A stretch of 64,000 nucleotides of DNA from Sphingobium yanoikuyae. Lineage in GTDB: Bacteria > Pseudomonadota > Alphaproteobacteria > Sphingomonadales > Sphingomonadaceae. How positions within the stretch are numbered: the stretch's first letter is position 1; every line of letters begins with the position of its first letter. Location: positions 4,301,501 to 4,365,500 of the forward strand of contig NZ_CP139979.1 of assembly GCF_034424525.1 (NCBI RefSeq), in the 5' to 3' direction. Below are positions 17,059-26,461 of this stretch, piece by piece. The position numbers and the translations under genes were made by a program. The notes under the pieces are model-generated. The model was given only the letters and a program-made list of their open reading frames with translations, searched no databases and was not told the origin of the DNA.

Positions 17059-17805
17059 TTAGCCCCAGTCGCCATTCACCGTCATCCAGGCCGCCGTGGC
17101 GGCGATCGCGGCCGTCTCCGCGCGCAGGATTCGCGGGCCCAGCGACACCGGCACTGCCCCCGGCGTCGCCCGGATCGCGTCGCGCTCGGCCGGGTCGAAT
17201 CCGCCCTCCGGCCCGACCAGGAAGGCCGCCGGGCCGGGATGGGCGCGCAAGGTTTCGTCCAGCGATGCGCCGCCGGTCTCGTCGGCGAAGAACAGATGTC
17301 GCTCGGCCGACCAGCCCTTCAGCAGCGCGTCGAGCTTCACCATCTCGGTCAGTTCGGGCAGGGCGGTGCGGCCGCATTGCTCGGCCGCCTCGACCAGATG
17401 GGCGTGCAGCCGGTCGAGATTGAGTTTGTCGACCACCGCCCGCCGGGTCAGCACCGGCTGCAATCGCGCCACGCCCAGCTCGCACGCCTTTTCCGCGATC
17501 AGGTCGATCCGCCCCTTCTTGATCGGCGCGCAGCACAGCCAGAAATCGGGAACCACCTCCGGCGGCTTGGTTTGCTGCACGCATTCCAGCACCAGGTCGC
17601 GCTTGCGAATATCGCGCGCCCGCGCCGCCCATTCGCCCGACTTGCCGTCGAACAGCAGCACGATATCGTCCGGCTTCACCCGCATCACGCTGATGAGGTA
17701 ATGGGCGCCATTGCCGTCCACCGGCACGGCGACCCCTTCGCCCAGCAGCGTTTCGACATGCAGGCGCGGGGCGCTCTGCGGCGGCCAGGCGGGGGTAGCG
17801 GTCAT
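17059..17805 (-). CDS. rsmE: 16S rRNA (uracil-1498-N3)-methyltransferase
   Basis: RsmE of the SPOUT class, 248 residues, methylates U1498 of 16S rRNA. An N-terminal PUA-like domain (HYLISVMRVKPDDIVLLFDG) precedes the knotted SPOUT domain. The substrate and cofactor motifs are QPVLTRRAVV, EAAEQCGRTALPEL, the cofactor loop FLVGPEGGFDPAERD and the final knot SLGPRILRAETAAIAA. The start at 17805 (MTATPAWPPQ) is chosen because the preceding open frame is simply the spacer shared with the divergent ubiA. It probably forms an operon with gshA. Confidence 0.95.
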   Translation of the reverse strand: MTATPAWPPQSAPRLHVETLLGEGVAVPVDGNGAHYLISVMRVKPDDIVLLFDGKSGEWAARARDIRKRDLVLECVQQTKPPEVVPDFWLCCAPIKKGRIDLIAEKACELGVARLQPVLTRRAVVDKLNLDRLHAHLVEAAEQCGRTALPELTEMVKLDALLKGWSAERHLFFADETGGASLDETLRAHPGPAAFLVGPEGGFDPAERDAIRATPGAVPVSLGPRILRAETAAIAATAAWMTVNGDWG

Positions 17806-17900
17806 TTTGTCTCGTCCATTCCGGCCGCGCTTGTCGTCGGCCCGATCTTCCCTAAAGAGGAAAGCGCGTTCCCGACAAGCGCGGGACGAACGGAGTTGCA

Positions 17901-18809
17901 GTGAATCAGTCGATCGTCCCCGACAGCGAAGCGCGCGGCCTGCTCGCGCGCCTGCCGGAAACCCCGCGAATCCTGGCCTCGCTGGCCCGACTCGACCGGC
18001 CGATCGGCTGGTGGCTGCTGTTCTGGCCGGGCGCCTGGGCCGTGGCACTGGCGGGCGGTGCCCTTGTCCGCTGGCCGCTGATCCTGTGGCTGCTGCTCGG
18101 CAGCATCGCGATGCGCGGCGCGGGCTGCGTCTTCAACGATATCGTCGATCGCGATCTCGACGCGCGGGTCGCGCGCACCGCCGCCCGGCCGCTCGCCAGC
18201 GGCGCGATGTCGGTCAAGACCGCCTGGGCCTGGCTGCTCGCGCTCTGCCTGATCGGCCTGATCGTGCTGTTCCAGTTCAGCGGCTATGCCCAGGTCGTGG
18301 CGCTCGGCTCACTGGCGCTGGTAGCGGCCTATCCCTTCATGAAGCGGATCACCGGCTGGCCGCAGGTCTGGCTCGGCATCGTCTTTTCCTGGGCGGCGCT
18401 GGTCGGCTGGAGCGAGATTGCCGGTGCGCTGACCCTGCCGGGCCTGTGCCTCTATGCCGGCTGCATCTTCTGGGTGCTGGGCTATGACACCATCTATGCG
18501 CTGCAGGACCGGGAGGATGACGCGCTGATCGGCATTGGCTCCAGCGCCTTGTCGATGGGCCGTCATGTCCGGGGCGGGGTGACGCTCTGCTATCTCGTCG
18601 CGCTTGCGCTGTGGGCCAGCGCCATCTGGCAGGTCCGGCCGCAGCTGCTGGCGCTGGTCGCGCTGGCGCCGATGGCCGCCCATCTGTTATGGCAGGTCGG
18701 CACGCTGAAGGAAGACGGCACCGATCCGCTCGTCAAATTCCGATCCAACCGTTTTGCAGGATTGCTGATGTTCCTTGCCTGTCTGGTCGTCGGAAGTGCC
18801 GGCGCATGA
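17901..18809 (+). CDS. ubiA: 4-hydroxybenzoate polyprenyltransferase
   Basis: Integral membrane prenyltransferase of 302 residues that attaches the polyprenyl tail to 4-hydroxybenzoate in ubiquinone synthesis. The two Asp-rich motifs are NDIVDRDLDARV (about residue 73) and DREDDALIG (about residue 198). Alternating hydrophobic helices fill the rest, ending LLMFLACLVVGSAGA. The start is GTG at 17901 with CGGAG six bases upstream. The TGA stop overlaps the ATG of the phospholipase D gene (ATGA), suggesting translational coupling of two membrane-lipid genes. Confidence 0.9.
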   Translation: MNQSIVPDSEARGLLARLPETPRILASLARLDRPIGWWLLFWPGAWAVALAGGALVRWPLILWLLLGSIAMRGAGCVFNDIVDRDLDARVARTAARPLASGAMSVKTAWAWLLALCLIGLIVLFQFSGYAQVVALGSLALVAAYPFMKRITGWPQVWLGIVFSWAALVGWSEIAGALTLPGLCLYAGCIFWVLGYDTIYALQDREDDALIGIGSSALSMGRHVRGGVTLCYLVALALWASAIWQVRPQLLALVALAPMAAHLLWQVGTLKEDGTDPLVKFRSNRFAGLLMFLACLVVGSAGA

Positions 18810-20272
18810 GCATGACCGGCCTTCCCACCCCCGGCGAGGATTGCTGGCGCATCGAACAGGCGGTGCGTGCCAGCGTGATCGTCGATGCCGATGCCTATTT
18901 CCGCCATGCCCGCGCCGCGATGCTGAAGGCGAAGAAGCGGATCATGCTGATCGGCTGGGATTTCGACGCCGCGATCAGCCTGATCCGCGAAGACCAGTCC
19001 GATGATGGCGCGCCGGTGGTGATCGGCGACTTCATCAGCTGGCTGGTGGAACGCACGCCGGACCTGGAAATCTATCTGCTGCGCTGGGACATGGGCGCGA
19101 TGAAGTCGATGGTCCGGCCGACCAACCTCTTCACCACGCTCAAATGGATGGCCCATCCGCGCGTCACGGTGAAGCTGGACGGCCATCATCCGCCCGCCGC
19201 CTCCCATCATCAGAAGATCGTCGTGATCGATGATTGTTTCGCCTTTTGCGGCGGCATCGACATGACCGGCGACCGCTGGGACACCCGCCATCATCGCGAC
19301 GAGGATCCGGCCCGCCGCCATCCCGACGGCTCACCCTATGGCCCCTGGCATGATGCGACGACCGCCTTGCAGGGGCCGGTGGCGATGGCGCTGGGCGACC
19401 ATGCCCGCGCCCGCTGGGTCGGTGCCGGCGGCGATGAACTGGCCCCGGTCGAGGGCGAATATGATTGCTGGCCCGACGCGCTGCCGGTCCATTTCGAGCA
19501 TGTCGATGTCGCCATCGCCCGCTCCGCGCCGAAGATGGACGATCAGGAAGAGCTGATCGAGATCGAGCAGCTCTATCTCCACCAGATCGCGGCCGCCCGG
19601 CACTGCATCTATGCCGAAAGCCAATATTTCGCCTCGCGCCGCATTGCCGAGGCGATCGCCAAGCGGCTCGGCGATCCGGACGGGCCGGACATCGTCATCA
19701 TCAACCCGCTCCAGGCCGATGGCTGGCTGGAACAGCAGGCGATGGACACCGCCCGCGCCCGCCTGTTCGAGGCGCTCAAGGAGCGCGACCCGCATGGCAA
19801 GCTGCGCATCTACCACCCCTTCACCACGCGCGGCGCCCCCATCTATGTCCATGCCAAGATATTGATCGTCGATGACCGGCTGATCCGTGTCGGCTCGTCC
19901 AACATGAACAACCGCTCGATGCGGCTCGACACCGAATGCGACGTGGTGATCGACACCGCGCTGCCCGGCAATGACGGCCGGCAGGAAACCATTCTCGCCA
20001 TTCGCGACGACCTGATCGCCGAACATCTCGATTTGCCGCGCGAGCGTGTGTCGGCGGTGATCGCCCAGCGTGGCCTGATCGCCGCGATCGAGGAATTGCG
20101 CACCAAGCCCGGCCGCACCCTGCGCCCCTATGAGGTGCCGGACCTCGCCGATGTCCAGGCCTGGCTCGCCGATAATGAGGTGCTCGATCCCGAAGGGCCG
20201 GACGAGATGTTCGAAGCGGTCAGCGAGCGCGGCCTGTTCCGCCGGATGAAGGGCTGGTTCGGCCGCAGCTAA
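18806..20272 (+). CDS. Phospholipase D family protein (two HKD motifs)
   Basis: Phospholipase D superfamily enzyme of 488 residues. Two catalytic motifs are visible, H-x-K-x4-D type: HHQKIVVIDD followed by FCGGIDMTGDRWD, and HAKILIVDDRLIRVGSSNMNNRS. The layout with two motifs and no evident signal peptide or membrane segment resembles the eukaryotic-type PLD or cardiolipin-synthase-like group. It may hydrolyse or transfer phosphatidyl groups, but the substrate is not given by sequence. The start overlaps the ubiA stop by four bases. The stop overlaps the stop of the convergent aminotransferase. Confidence 0.85.
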   Translation: MSMTGLPTPGEDCWRIEQAVRASVIVDADAYFRHARAAMLKAKKRIMLIGWDFDAAISLIREDQSDDGAPVVIGDFISWLVERTPDLEIYLLRWDMGAMKSMVRPTNLFTTLKWMAHPRVTVKLDGHHPPAASHHQKIVVIDDCFAFCGGIDMTGDRWDTRHHRDEDPARRHPDGSPYGPWHDATTALQGPVAMALGDHARARWVGAGGDELAPVEGEYDCWPDALPVHFEHVDVAIARSAPKMDDQEELIEIEQLYLHQIAAARHCIYAESQYFASRRIAEAIAKRLGDPDGPDIVIINPLQADGWLEQQAMDTARARLFEALKERDPHGKLRIYHPFTTRGAPIYVHAKILIVDDRLIRVGSSNMNNRSMRLDTECDVVIDTALPGNDGRQETILAIRDDLIAEHLDLPRERVSAVIAQRGLIAAIEELRTKPGRTLRPYEVPDLADVQAWLADNEVLDPEGPDEMFEAVSERGLFRRMKGWFGRS

Positions 20273-21375
20273 AATAGGGTGAGGGCAGTCGCGATCCGCT
20301 CCGCCGCGATCGCGAACCCTTCGGCCTGCTGCGCGAAGCCCAGCCGCATATGCGCCGGTTGGCCGAAGCAGTCGCCCGGCGCCAGCAGCACGCCCTGCGC
20401 CGCCAGCGCCTCGCACAGCGGCCGGCTGTCGCGCCCGTCCCCCAGCCAGGGGAAGGCGGTGGTGCCACCCTGCGGCCGCACCCATTGCAGCTTGCCATTC
20501 GCTTCCGCGATCAGCCGGTCGAGGACAGCGATGTTGACAGTGGCAACGGCCTTCAGCCGATCGGTGATGGCTGCGCTATGCTCCAGCGCATGGGTCGCCA
20601 GCCGTTCCAGCAGCGGCGAACTGCTGATCGTGAAATAGCTGCGCGCATCGATGATCCGGGCGCGCTGCGCGTCGTCGGGCGCGATGATCCAGCCCATCCG
20701 CAACCCCGGCAGCGACAGCGCCTTGGACATGTCGCTGGTGACATAGGCGTTGGGGATGCCGGCGGCCGATTGCTGCGGCGCGCCGAAATAGAGCGGATGA
20801 TAAACCTCGTCGACCAGCAGCGGCACGCCGCGCTCGGCCAGCGCCGCCGCCAGCCGTGCGATCTCCGCGCGCGGCATCACCGATCCGCTGGGATTGTGCG
20901 GCGTGTTGACCACGACCCCGGCGGTGTCGCCATCGACCAGCGCCAGGATCGCATCCACATCCTGCGCAAAGCCGGTCTCGCGGGTCAGCGCATAGTGCCG
21001 CGTTCCCAGCCCCCAGGCCTGCGCCACCGCCGCATAGGCCGGATAGCCCGGATCGGGCAGCAACATATGCGCGCCCGGTCGCGCCGCGAGGCAGAAGAAG
21101 ATCGACAGCGCCTCCGACGATCCGGTGGTCACCACCACCCTGTCAGCTTCGCTGTCATGAAAGGCGGCGATCGCCGCGCGCAAGGCCGCGCTTCCCTCGG
21201 GCGGCGCATAGCTCAGCACAACATCGTCGATCGCCAGCGGTGCGTCGCCCAGCGCGCAAATCTCCGCCACGCTCCAGCGCGGCCCGGTGCTCGACGCCAG
21301 ATTATAGGCGATCGGCGGCGTCGCGAAATCATAGGCCGACAGCCAATGGTCGAGGGCAAAGGGCGGCAGGTCCAT
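20269..21375 (-). CDS. PLP-dependent aminotransferase class I/II
   Basis: Fold type I aminotransferase of 368 residues. Seen are the N-terminal PLP-phosphate loop TTGSSEALSIFF, the VNTPHNPSGSV segment with the conserved Asn, LVDEVYHPLYF with the Asp-x-x-Tyr pair, and the Schiff-base lysine in TSDMSKALSLPGLRMGWI, with a late Arg near HMRLGFA. Substrate is not evident; the enzyme resembles the aspartate/aromatic-like subgroup. It is convergent with the phospholipase D gene, with overlapping stops, and lies 77 bases upstream of the end of smc on the same strand. Confidence 0.85.
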   Translation of the reverse strand: MDLPPFALDHWLSAYDFATPPIAYNLASSTGPRWSVAEICALGDAPLAIDDVVLSYAPPEGSAALRAAIAAFHDSEADRVVVTTGSSEALSIFFCLAARPGAHMLLPDPGYPAYAAVAQAWGLGTRHYALTRETGFAQDVDAILALVDGDTAGVVVNTPHNPSGSVMPRAEIARLAAALAERGVPLLVDEVYHPLYFGAPQQSAAGIPNAYVTSDMSKALSLPGLRMGWIIAPDDAQRARIIDARSYFTISSSPLLERLATHALEHSAAITDRLKAVATVNIAVLDRLIAEANGKLQWVRPQGGTTAFPWLGDGRDSRPLCEALAAQGVLLAPGDCFGQPAHMRLGFAQQAEGFAIAAERIATALTLF

Positions 21376-21451
21376 GGCACAACTCCGTGATCAGGCCGCC
21401 AGCTTCGCCAGCCGACACGCGGCGGCAAGGACCGGTTGCGCGGCGCTGGCC

Positions 21452-24400
21452 CTATTGCGCCGCCAGCAGCGCCTCGGCGCCATGCAGGTTGACCGACACC
21501 AGCCGGCTGACGCCGCGCTCCACCATGGTGACGCCGAACAGGCGGTGCATGCGCGCCATCGACACCGCATTATGGGTGACGATCAGGTAGCGGGTCCGGG
21601 TCTGGGCGACCATCGCATCGAGCAGGTCGCAGAAACGCTCGACATTGGCGTCGTCCAGCGGCGCGTCGACTTCGTCCAGCACGCAGATCGGCGCCGGATT
21701 GGTGAGGAACAGGCCGAAGATCAGCGCCACCGCAGTCAGCGCCTGCTCGCCGCCCGACAACAGGGTCAGCGCCGCCAGCTTCTTGCCCGGCGGCTGGGCC
21801 ATGATCTCCAGCCCCGCCTCCAGCGGATCGTCGCTGTCGATCAGTTCCAGATGCGCCTGGCCGCCATTGAACAGCGTCGTGAAGAGCCGGCGGAAATGCC
21901 CGTCCACTGCCTCGAACGCGGCCAGAAGCCGCTGCCGCCCCTCGCGGTTGAGGCTGCCGATCGATCCGCGCAGCTGGTTGATCGCCTGGGTCAGTTCCGC
22001 GCTTTCGGACCGGCTGGTCGCCTGGATCGTCTCCAGCTCCTCCAGCTCCTGCGCTGCGACCAGATTGACCGGGCCGATCCGCTCGCGCTCGGCCGAGAGG
22101 CGATCATGCTCGGCCTGCTCGCTCTGGGCGATGCGGATGTCGGCGCTGGGAAAGCCCAGTTTCTCCGGCAGCACCGGCGGCGGGCATTCGAACCGCTCGC
22201 CCGACAGGCGATTGGTCTCGATCCGCCGTTCGTCCGCCGCCTCGGCGCGCGCCACCGCCGTCGCCCGCGCCTCACGCGCACCGGCCAGCGCTTCGCCGGC
22301 ATCGGCCGCGCGCTTTTCGGCTGCCTTCAGCGTCGCCTCGGCCTCGATCTCGGCGCGGCGGGCCTGTTCGGCACGCTCGACCTGCGCCTCGCGCTCCTCG
22401 GTCAGCGTGGCGATGCTGGCGCCCAGCGCCTCGGGCTGGCCCTCGATCGCGGCACGCTCCTGCACCACCGTCTCGCCGCGTGATGCCATGGCGGCGATGC
22501 GCTTGGCCGCCTCGCCGGCGCGGGTATTCCATCCCTTGGCCTCGGCATCGGCGGCCGCCATGCGCTCGCGATCGCTCGACAGCGCCCGGTCGGCCAGTGC
22601 CTGGTCGGCCTGCAACTGGCTGACGGCCATGCGCGCCTTCTCGCTCGCCTGCGACAGCGCCGCCACCTGCGCCCGCGTCTCGGCGCCATCGGGCAGGGCG
22701 GCGCGCGCGGCCGACGCCTTGTCATGTTCGGCCTGCGCCGTCTCCTGGTCGCGCCGGGCCTCGGCCAGCCGTTCCTCGATCGCCTCGCGCTTGCCGCTCA
22801 GCCGCTCCAGCGCCCCCGCCGCCTCGTCCGCCGCGCGCAGCGCCGTGCGCAATCGCTGGTCGGCATCGCTCAATTTGGTGCGCCCGGCCGCCAGCGCATC
22901 CACCGCCGCCTTCTCGCGCGCGCCGGCCTCGGCCTGTTCCGCCTGCGCCGCCTGGACCGCCTGCGCAGCCTCTGGGCGCGCGGCATCGATCGCCTCCAGC
23001 CGGTTGATGCGGATCAGTCGTTCGGCGGCCGCCGCGCCACCCTCGACCGCGATATAGCCATCCCAGCGCCGCAATTGCCCATCCAGCGTCACGAGCCGCT
23101 GGCCCACGTGCAACGCCTGGCCGTTGTCATTTTCCACCACCGCCACCTGCGCCAGCCGCCGCGCCAGCGCCGCGGGTGCGGTCACGTGCGCGGCCAGCGG
23201 GCTGGCGCCGTCGGGCAAGCCGGGATCATCCTTCAACGCGTCAGCACCCGCCCAGCGGCGCGGCCCCTCGGCCCCGATCGGTGCTTCCAGATCATCGCCC
23301 AGCGCCGCCGCCAGCGCCCGCTCATAGCCCGGTGCCGCCTTCAACTGGTCGAGCGCCCGCGCCCGGCCGCTGCCGCCGGCATCGATCGCCTTGCGCAGCG
23401 CCGTCGCCTCGCTGTCCAGCGCCGCCAGCGCCGCCCGTGCCGATGCCAGCGCGGCCTCCGCTGCCGCCCGCGCCTCGCTCGCCACCTGCCGCTCCGTCTC
23501 GGCCGTCGCGATCGCCGCTTCCGCCGCCTCGCGATCGGCATTGGCGCGGACCTGCGCCGCCGTCGCCTCGTCGCGCTTCGCTTCCAGCGGTGCGGCATCG
23601 GGCAAGGCCGCCGCCTCCCCCTCCAGCCGCCGCATCGCCTGCTCCGCCCGGCCCAGCCGGTCGCGCGCTGCTGCCAGCGCCGCCTCCGCGACGCGCAGTT
23701 CGGCCTGCTCGCCCGCCTGCTTGGCCATCGCCCTGGCCAGCTCCAGCTCGGCATCGCGCGCACCATCCTCGGCGCGGGCGATGCGCGCGGCGAAATCGGG
23801 ACGCATCGCCTCGGTCTCGGCAATCCGGGCCTTCAGGCTCGCGACCTCGGCCGTCAGCCGCGCAATCGCCTCGGCCGCGTCATTGGCCAGCGTCCCCTCG
23901 CGCTCGCGATCCTCGTCCAGCCGCGCCGCCTGCTGCGCCAGATCATGCAGCCGGCGCACCACCCCGTCGCGCTCGGCCTTCAGCGTGTTGAGCTGGTGGC
24001 CGGATTCGCTGGCGGCATCGCGCGTTGCCAAGGCCTCGGCCCGCCGCTCGGCCAGCGCGGTCACGGCCGCGCCGCTATGGACATTGGCCGCGGTCAGCGC
24101 CTCCTGCGCCGCGCCCACCGTGGCTTCGGCCAGCTTCGCCTCGGCCCGCGCCGCCTCGGCACTGGCATTGGCCTCGCGCCAGCGGGCGAAGATCACCCGG
24201 CCTTCGGCAATGCGGATCTGTTCGGACAGGCGGATATAGCGTTCCGCCGCGCGCGCCTGACGCCGCAAATTGCCGGCACGACTGTCCATGTCGGCCAATA
24301 TCTCGTCCAGCCGGGCCAGATTGCCCTCGGCCGCGCGCAATTTCTGCTCGGCATCCTTGCGCCGGACATGCAAGCCGGCGATCCCCGCCGCTTCTTCCAG

Positions 24401-24895
24401 CATGGCGCGCCGTTCCTGTGGCCGGGCGGCGATGACGGCGGCGATCCGGCCCTGGCTGACCAGCGCCGGGCTGTGCGCACCGGTGGCGGCATCGGCGAAG
24501 ATCAGCGCCACATCCTTGGCGCGCACATCCTTGCCATTGGCGCGATAGGCGCTGCCCGCGCCGCGCTCGATCCGGCGGGTGACTTCCAGTTCGCCATCCG
24601 CGCCGACATCGACCGCGTTGAACAGCTCGCCCTGTTCCTGGATGGTCAGCAGCGACACTTCGGCAAAGTCGCGCTGCGGCCGGCTGGTGGTGCCGGCGAA
24701 GATCACATCCTCCATGCCGCCGCCGCGCATCGACTTGGCGCTGGATTCGCCCATCACCCAGCGGATCGCTTCTAAGAGGTTGGATTTGCCGCAGCCATTG
24801 GGGCCGACAATGCCGGTCAGGCCCGGCTCGATGCGCAATTCGGTCGCATCGACGAAGCTCTTGAAGCCCGAAAGCTTGAGCCGCTTTATCTGCAT
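21452..24895 (-). CDS. smc: Chromosome segregation ATPase SMC
   Basis: Condensin SMC, 1147 residues, about the usual size. The N-terminal head holds Walker A (GPNGCGKSNLLEAIRWVMGE), followed by a long first coiled coil rich in Ala, Arg and Glu (about residues 170 to 490), a hinge with the GYERALAAALGDDLEAPIG region, and a second coiled coil. The C-terminal head has the signature LLSGGEQALTAVAL and Walker B VLDEVDAPLDDANVERF. The Ala-rich coils are typical of GC-rich genomes. It is the last gene of a run with the DciA-like and two DsbA-like genes. No scpA or scpB is adjacent. Confidence 0.96.
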   Translation of the reverse strand: MQIKRLKLSGFKSFVDATELRIEPGLTGIVGPNGCGKSNLLEAIRWVMGESSAKSMRGGGMEDVIFAGTTSRPQRDFAEVSLLTIQEQGELFNAVDVGADGELEVTRRIERGAGSAYRANGKDVRAKDVALIFADAATGAHSPALVSQGRIAAVIAARPQERRAMLEEAAGIAGLHVRRKDAEQKLRAAEGNLARLDEILADMDSRAGNLRRQARAAERYIRLSEQIRIAEGRVIFARWREANASAEAARAEAKLAEATVGAAQEALTAANVHSGAAVTALAERRAEALATRDAASESGHQLNTLKAERDGVVRRLHDLAQQAARLDEDREREGTLANDAAEAIARLTAEVASLKARIAETEAMRPDFAARIARAEDGARDAELELARAMAKQAGEQAELRVAEAALAAARDRLGRAEQAMRRLEGEAAALPDAAPLEAKRDEATAAQVRANADREAAEAAIATAETERQVASEARAAAEAALASARAALAALDSEATALRKAIDAGGSGRARALDQLKAAPGYERALAAALGDDLEAPIGAEGPRRWAGADALKDDPGLPDGASPLAAHVTAPAALARRLAQVAVVENDNGQALHVGQRLVTLDGQLRRWDGYIAVEGGAAAAERLIRINRLEAIDAARPEAAQAVQAAQAEQAEAGAREKAAVDALAAGRTKLSDADQRLRTALRAADEAAGALERLSGKREAIEERLAEARRDQETAQAEHDKASAARAALPDGAETRAQVAALSQASEKARMAVSQLQADQALADRALSSDRERMAAADAEAKGWNTRAGEAAKRIAAMASRGETVVQERAAIEGQPEALGASIATLTEEREAQVERAEQARRAEIEAEATLKAAEKRAADAGEALAGAREARATAVARAEAADERRIETNRLSGERFECPPPVLPEKLGFPSADIRIAQSEQAEHDRLSAERERIGPVNLVAAQELEELETIQATSRSESAELTQAINQLRGSIGSLNREGRQRLLAAFEAVDGHFRRLFTTLFNGGQAHLELIDSDDPLEAGLEIMAQPPGKKLAALTLLSGGEQALTAVALIFGLFLTNPAPICVLDEVDAPLDDANVERFCDLLDAMVAQTRTRYLIVTHNAVSMARMHRLFGVTMVERGVSRLVSVNLHGAEALLAAQ

Positions 24896-24972
24896 GGGGA
24901 AACGCCGGGGCAGGGTGCCGCCCCGGTCTCCTTGGGCCTCAGGCCTTCAGATGTCGCCCCCCCTTGCGCCAA

Positions 24973-25707
24973 TCAGATACCCGCTTCCTTGAGCTTGTTC
25001 TTCAGCACCGGCCAGGACGAGGCATTCTCGACCACCACGCCGTTCATCAGGAAGGTCGGCGTGCCGGAGATATTATATTGGGCATTGGCCGCTTCGACGC
25101 CCTTGGCCAGCTTCTCGGCAGTTGCCGTGTCGGCCAGGCACTGCTTGGCCTGATCCTCGGCGATGCCGCGCTGCTTGGCATAGTCGATGAGGCCCAGCGC
25201 GTTGGCCAGCTGGCCGAAACGCTGCGCCGGCGGCGCCGACACCATCGCCTGATAGGGGGCGTCGCCCAGGCCCTGCGCCTTTTCGAACATCGCGCTCTGG
25301 TTGGCGAAGAACTGTTCCGACAGCGGATAGTAGATGTCCTTGCCGCCGCAACGGGCCAGCAGCGCCGTCGTGATGTCGATCGGGTCGCGGACATAGACGC
25401 GGAATTCGTAGCTGATCTTGCCGCTATCGACCATCGCCTTCAGTTCTTCCGACGATTCATGGGCGAAGTCGCGGCAGTGGCTGCAGGTGAAGGAGCCATA
25501 TTCGACCAGCTTCAGCTTGGCATTGGGATTGCCCATCACGAAATTGCCCTCGGGCGTTTCGGCGACGGTTTCCGACCAGCTGGTGCCGGCGGGCGCGGAC
25601 ACGGCGGCGATCGGCGCGGCGGAGGTTGCATTGCCCTCATCCTTCTTGCCGCAACCGGCAAGCGTCAGGGACAGGGCGATAAGGGCAAGGCCGGACAGGA
25701 CTTTCAC
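24973..25707 (-). CDS. DsbA-like thioredoxin lipoprotein
   Basis: Periplasmic thioredoxin-fold lipoprotein of 244 residues. The lipobox is TLAGC. The active site is FTCSHCRDF, so CSHC instead of the usual CPHC of DsbA, and the cis-Pro loop is GTPTFLMNG. A helical insertion lies between, as in the DsbA/BdbD-like thiol oxidoreductases. The start is GTG at 25707; the ribosome site is weak. It is the second of two tandem paralogues; the other lies 44 bases upstream. Both probably handle disulfides of exported proteins, but whether they oxidise or isomerise is not evident. Confidence 0.85.
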   Translation of the reverse strand: MKVLSGLALIALSLTLAGCGKKDEGNATSAAPIAAVSAPAGTSWSETVAETPEGNFVMGNPNAKLKLVEYGSFTCSHCRDFAHESSEELKAMVDSGKISYEFRVYVRDPIDITTALLARCGGKDIYYPLSEQFFANQSAMFEKAQGLGDAPYQAMVSAPPAQRFGQLANALGLIDYAKQRGIAEDQAKQCLADTATAEKLAKGVEAANAQYNISGTPTFLMNGVVVENASSWPVLKNKLKEAGI

Positions 25708-25751
25708 GACGGGCGACGCTCCGAATTATGGATAGTTGGGGACGGTTTAGA

Positions 25752-26420
25752 TCAGCGGGCGGCTGCGGGCAATGCGGCCTTGAGCAACTCCCAGGTCGAT
25801 CCCTGGACCAGCGTGCCGTTGACGACGAAGCCGGGCGTGCCGGTGATCTTGACCTTGTTCCACGCCTCGTCGGTCATCGCCAGGATCGCCTTTTCCGATG
25901 CCGGGTCGGCGATGCAGGCGTCGAGCTGCGCATTGGTGAAGCCGCGCTTGTTCATCAGCGCATAAAGGCCGGTCTTCTGGCCGATATCGCGCAGCGCCGC
26001 CTTCTGCTCGGTCGGCTTGGCGGCACCCTTGTCATAGGCCATGATCTGCTCCATCCAGGCATCCTGGTTGGCGAACAGCGCCTCATGATTGCCCATGAAG
26101 CGCTTGGCGCCGCCGCAGCGGGCCAGCAGCGCGGCGGTCAGGTCATATTTGTCGCGCACCGCGTTGCGCACTTCGGCGCTGACCTTGCCGCCCTTCACAT
26201 AATCGGCCTTCAGCGATGCACTCGCGTCATTCACGAAATGGGCGCAGTGGCTGCAGGTATAGCTGACATATTCGACCAGCTTGGTCGGCGCGGCGGGGTT
26301 GCCCATGACATGGCCGCCGATCGGCGAACGCACCACCTGCGCGACCCAGTTGGGCGCGGCGGCGACGGCGATGGCGGGAACGGCGATCAGGGCAAGCAGG
26401 GAAAGGCGGAACTTGGTCAT
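25752..26420 (-). CDS. DsbA-like thioredoxin domain protein
   Basis: Exported thiol-disulfide oxidoreductase, 222 residues. It has a cleavable signal peptide (LSLLALIAVPAIAVAA), active site YTCSHCAHF (CSHC) and cis-Pro loop GTPGFVVNG. It is clearly a paralogue of the following gene: both share HVMGNP or MGNPNAKL/TKLVEY and LLARCGG. Two tandem DsbA-like genes between the DciA-like gene and smc are a layout I have seen in sphingomonads. The gene starts 41 bases after the DciA-like stop, so the four genes are probably cotranscribed. Confidence 0.85.
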   Translation of the reverse strand: MTKFRLSLLALIAVPAIAVAAAPNWVAQVVRSPIGGHVMGNPAAPTKLVEYVSYTCSHCAHFVNDASASLKADYVKGGKVSAEVRNAVRDKYDLTAALLARCGGAKRFMGNHEALFANQDAWMEQIMAYDKGAAKPTEQKAALRDIGQKTGLYALMNKRGFTNAQLDACIADPASEKAILAMTDEAWNKVKITGTPGFVVNGTLVQGSTWELLKAALPAAAR

Positions 26421-26461
26421 GGGGCAGTCCTAAGGCATCGCCCCGGACGGGGCGGGTTGCA

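Noticed and set aside
22724..24775. Long open frame opposite smc
   Set aside because: It mirrors the Ala/Arg-rich SMC coiled coil and lacks domain or start context.
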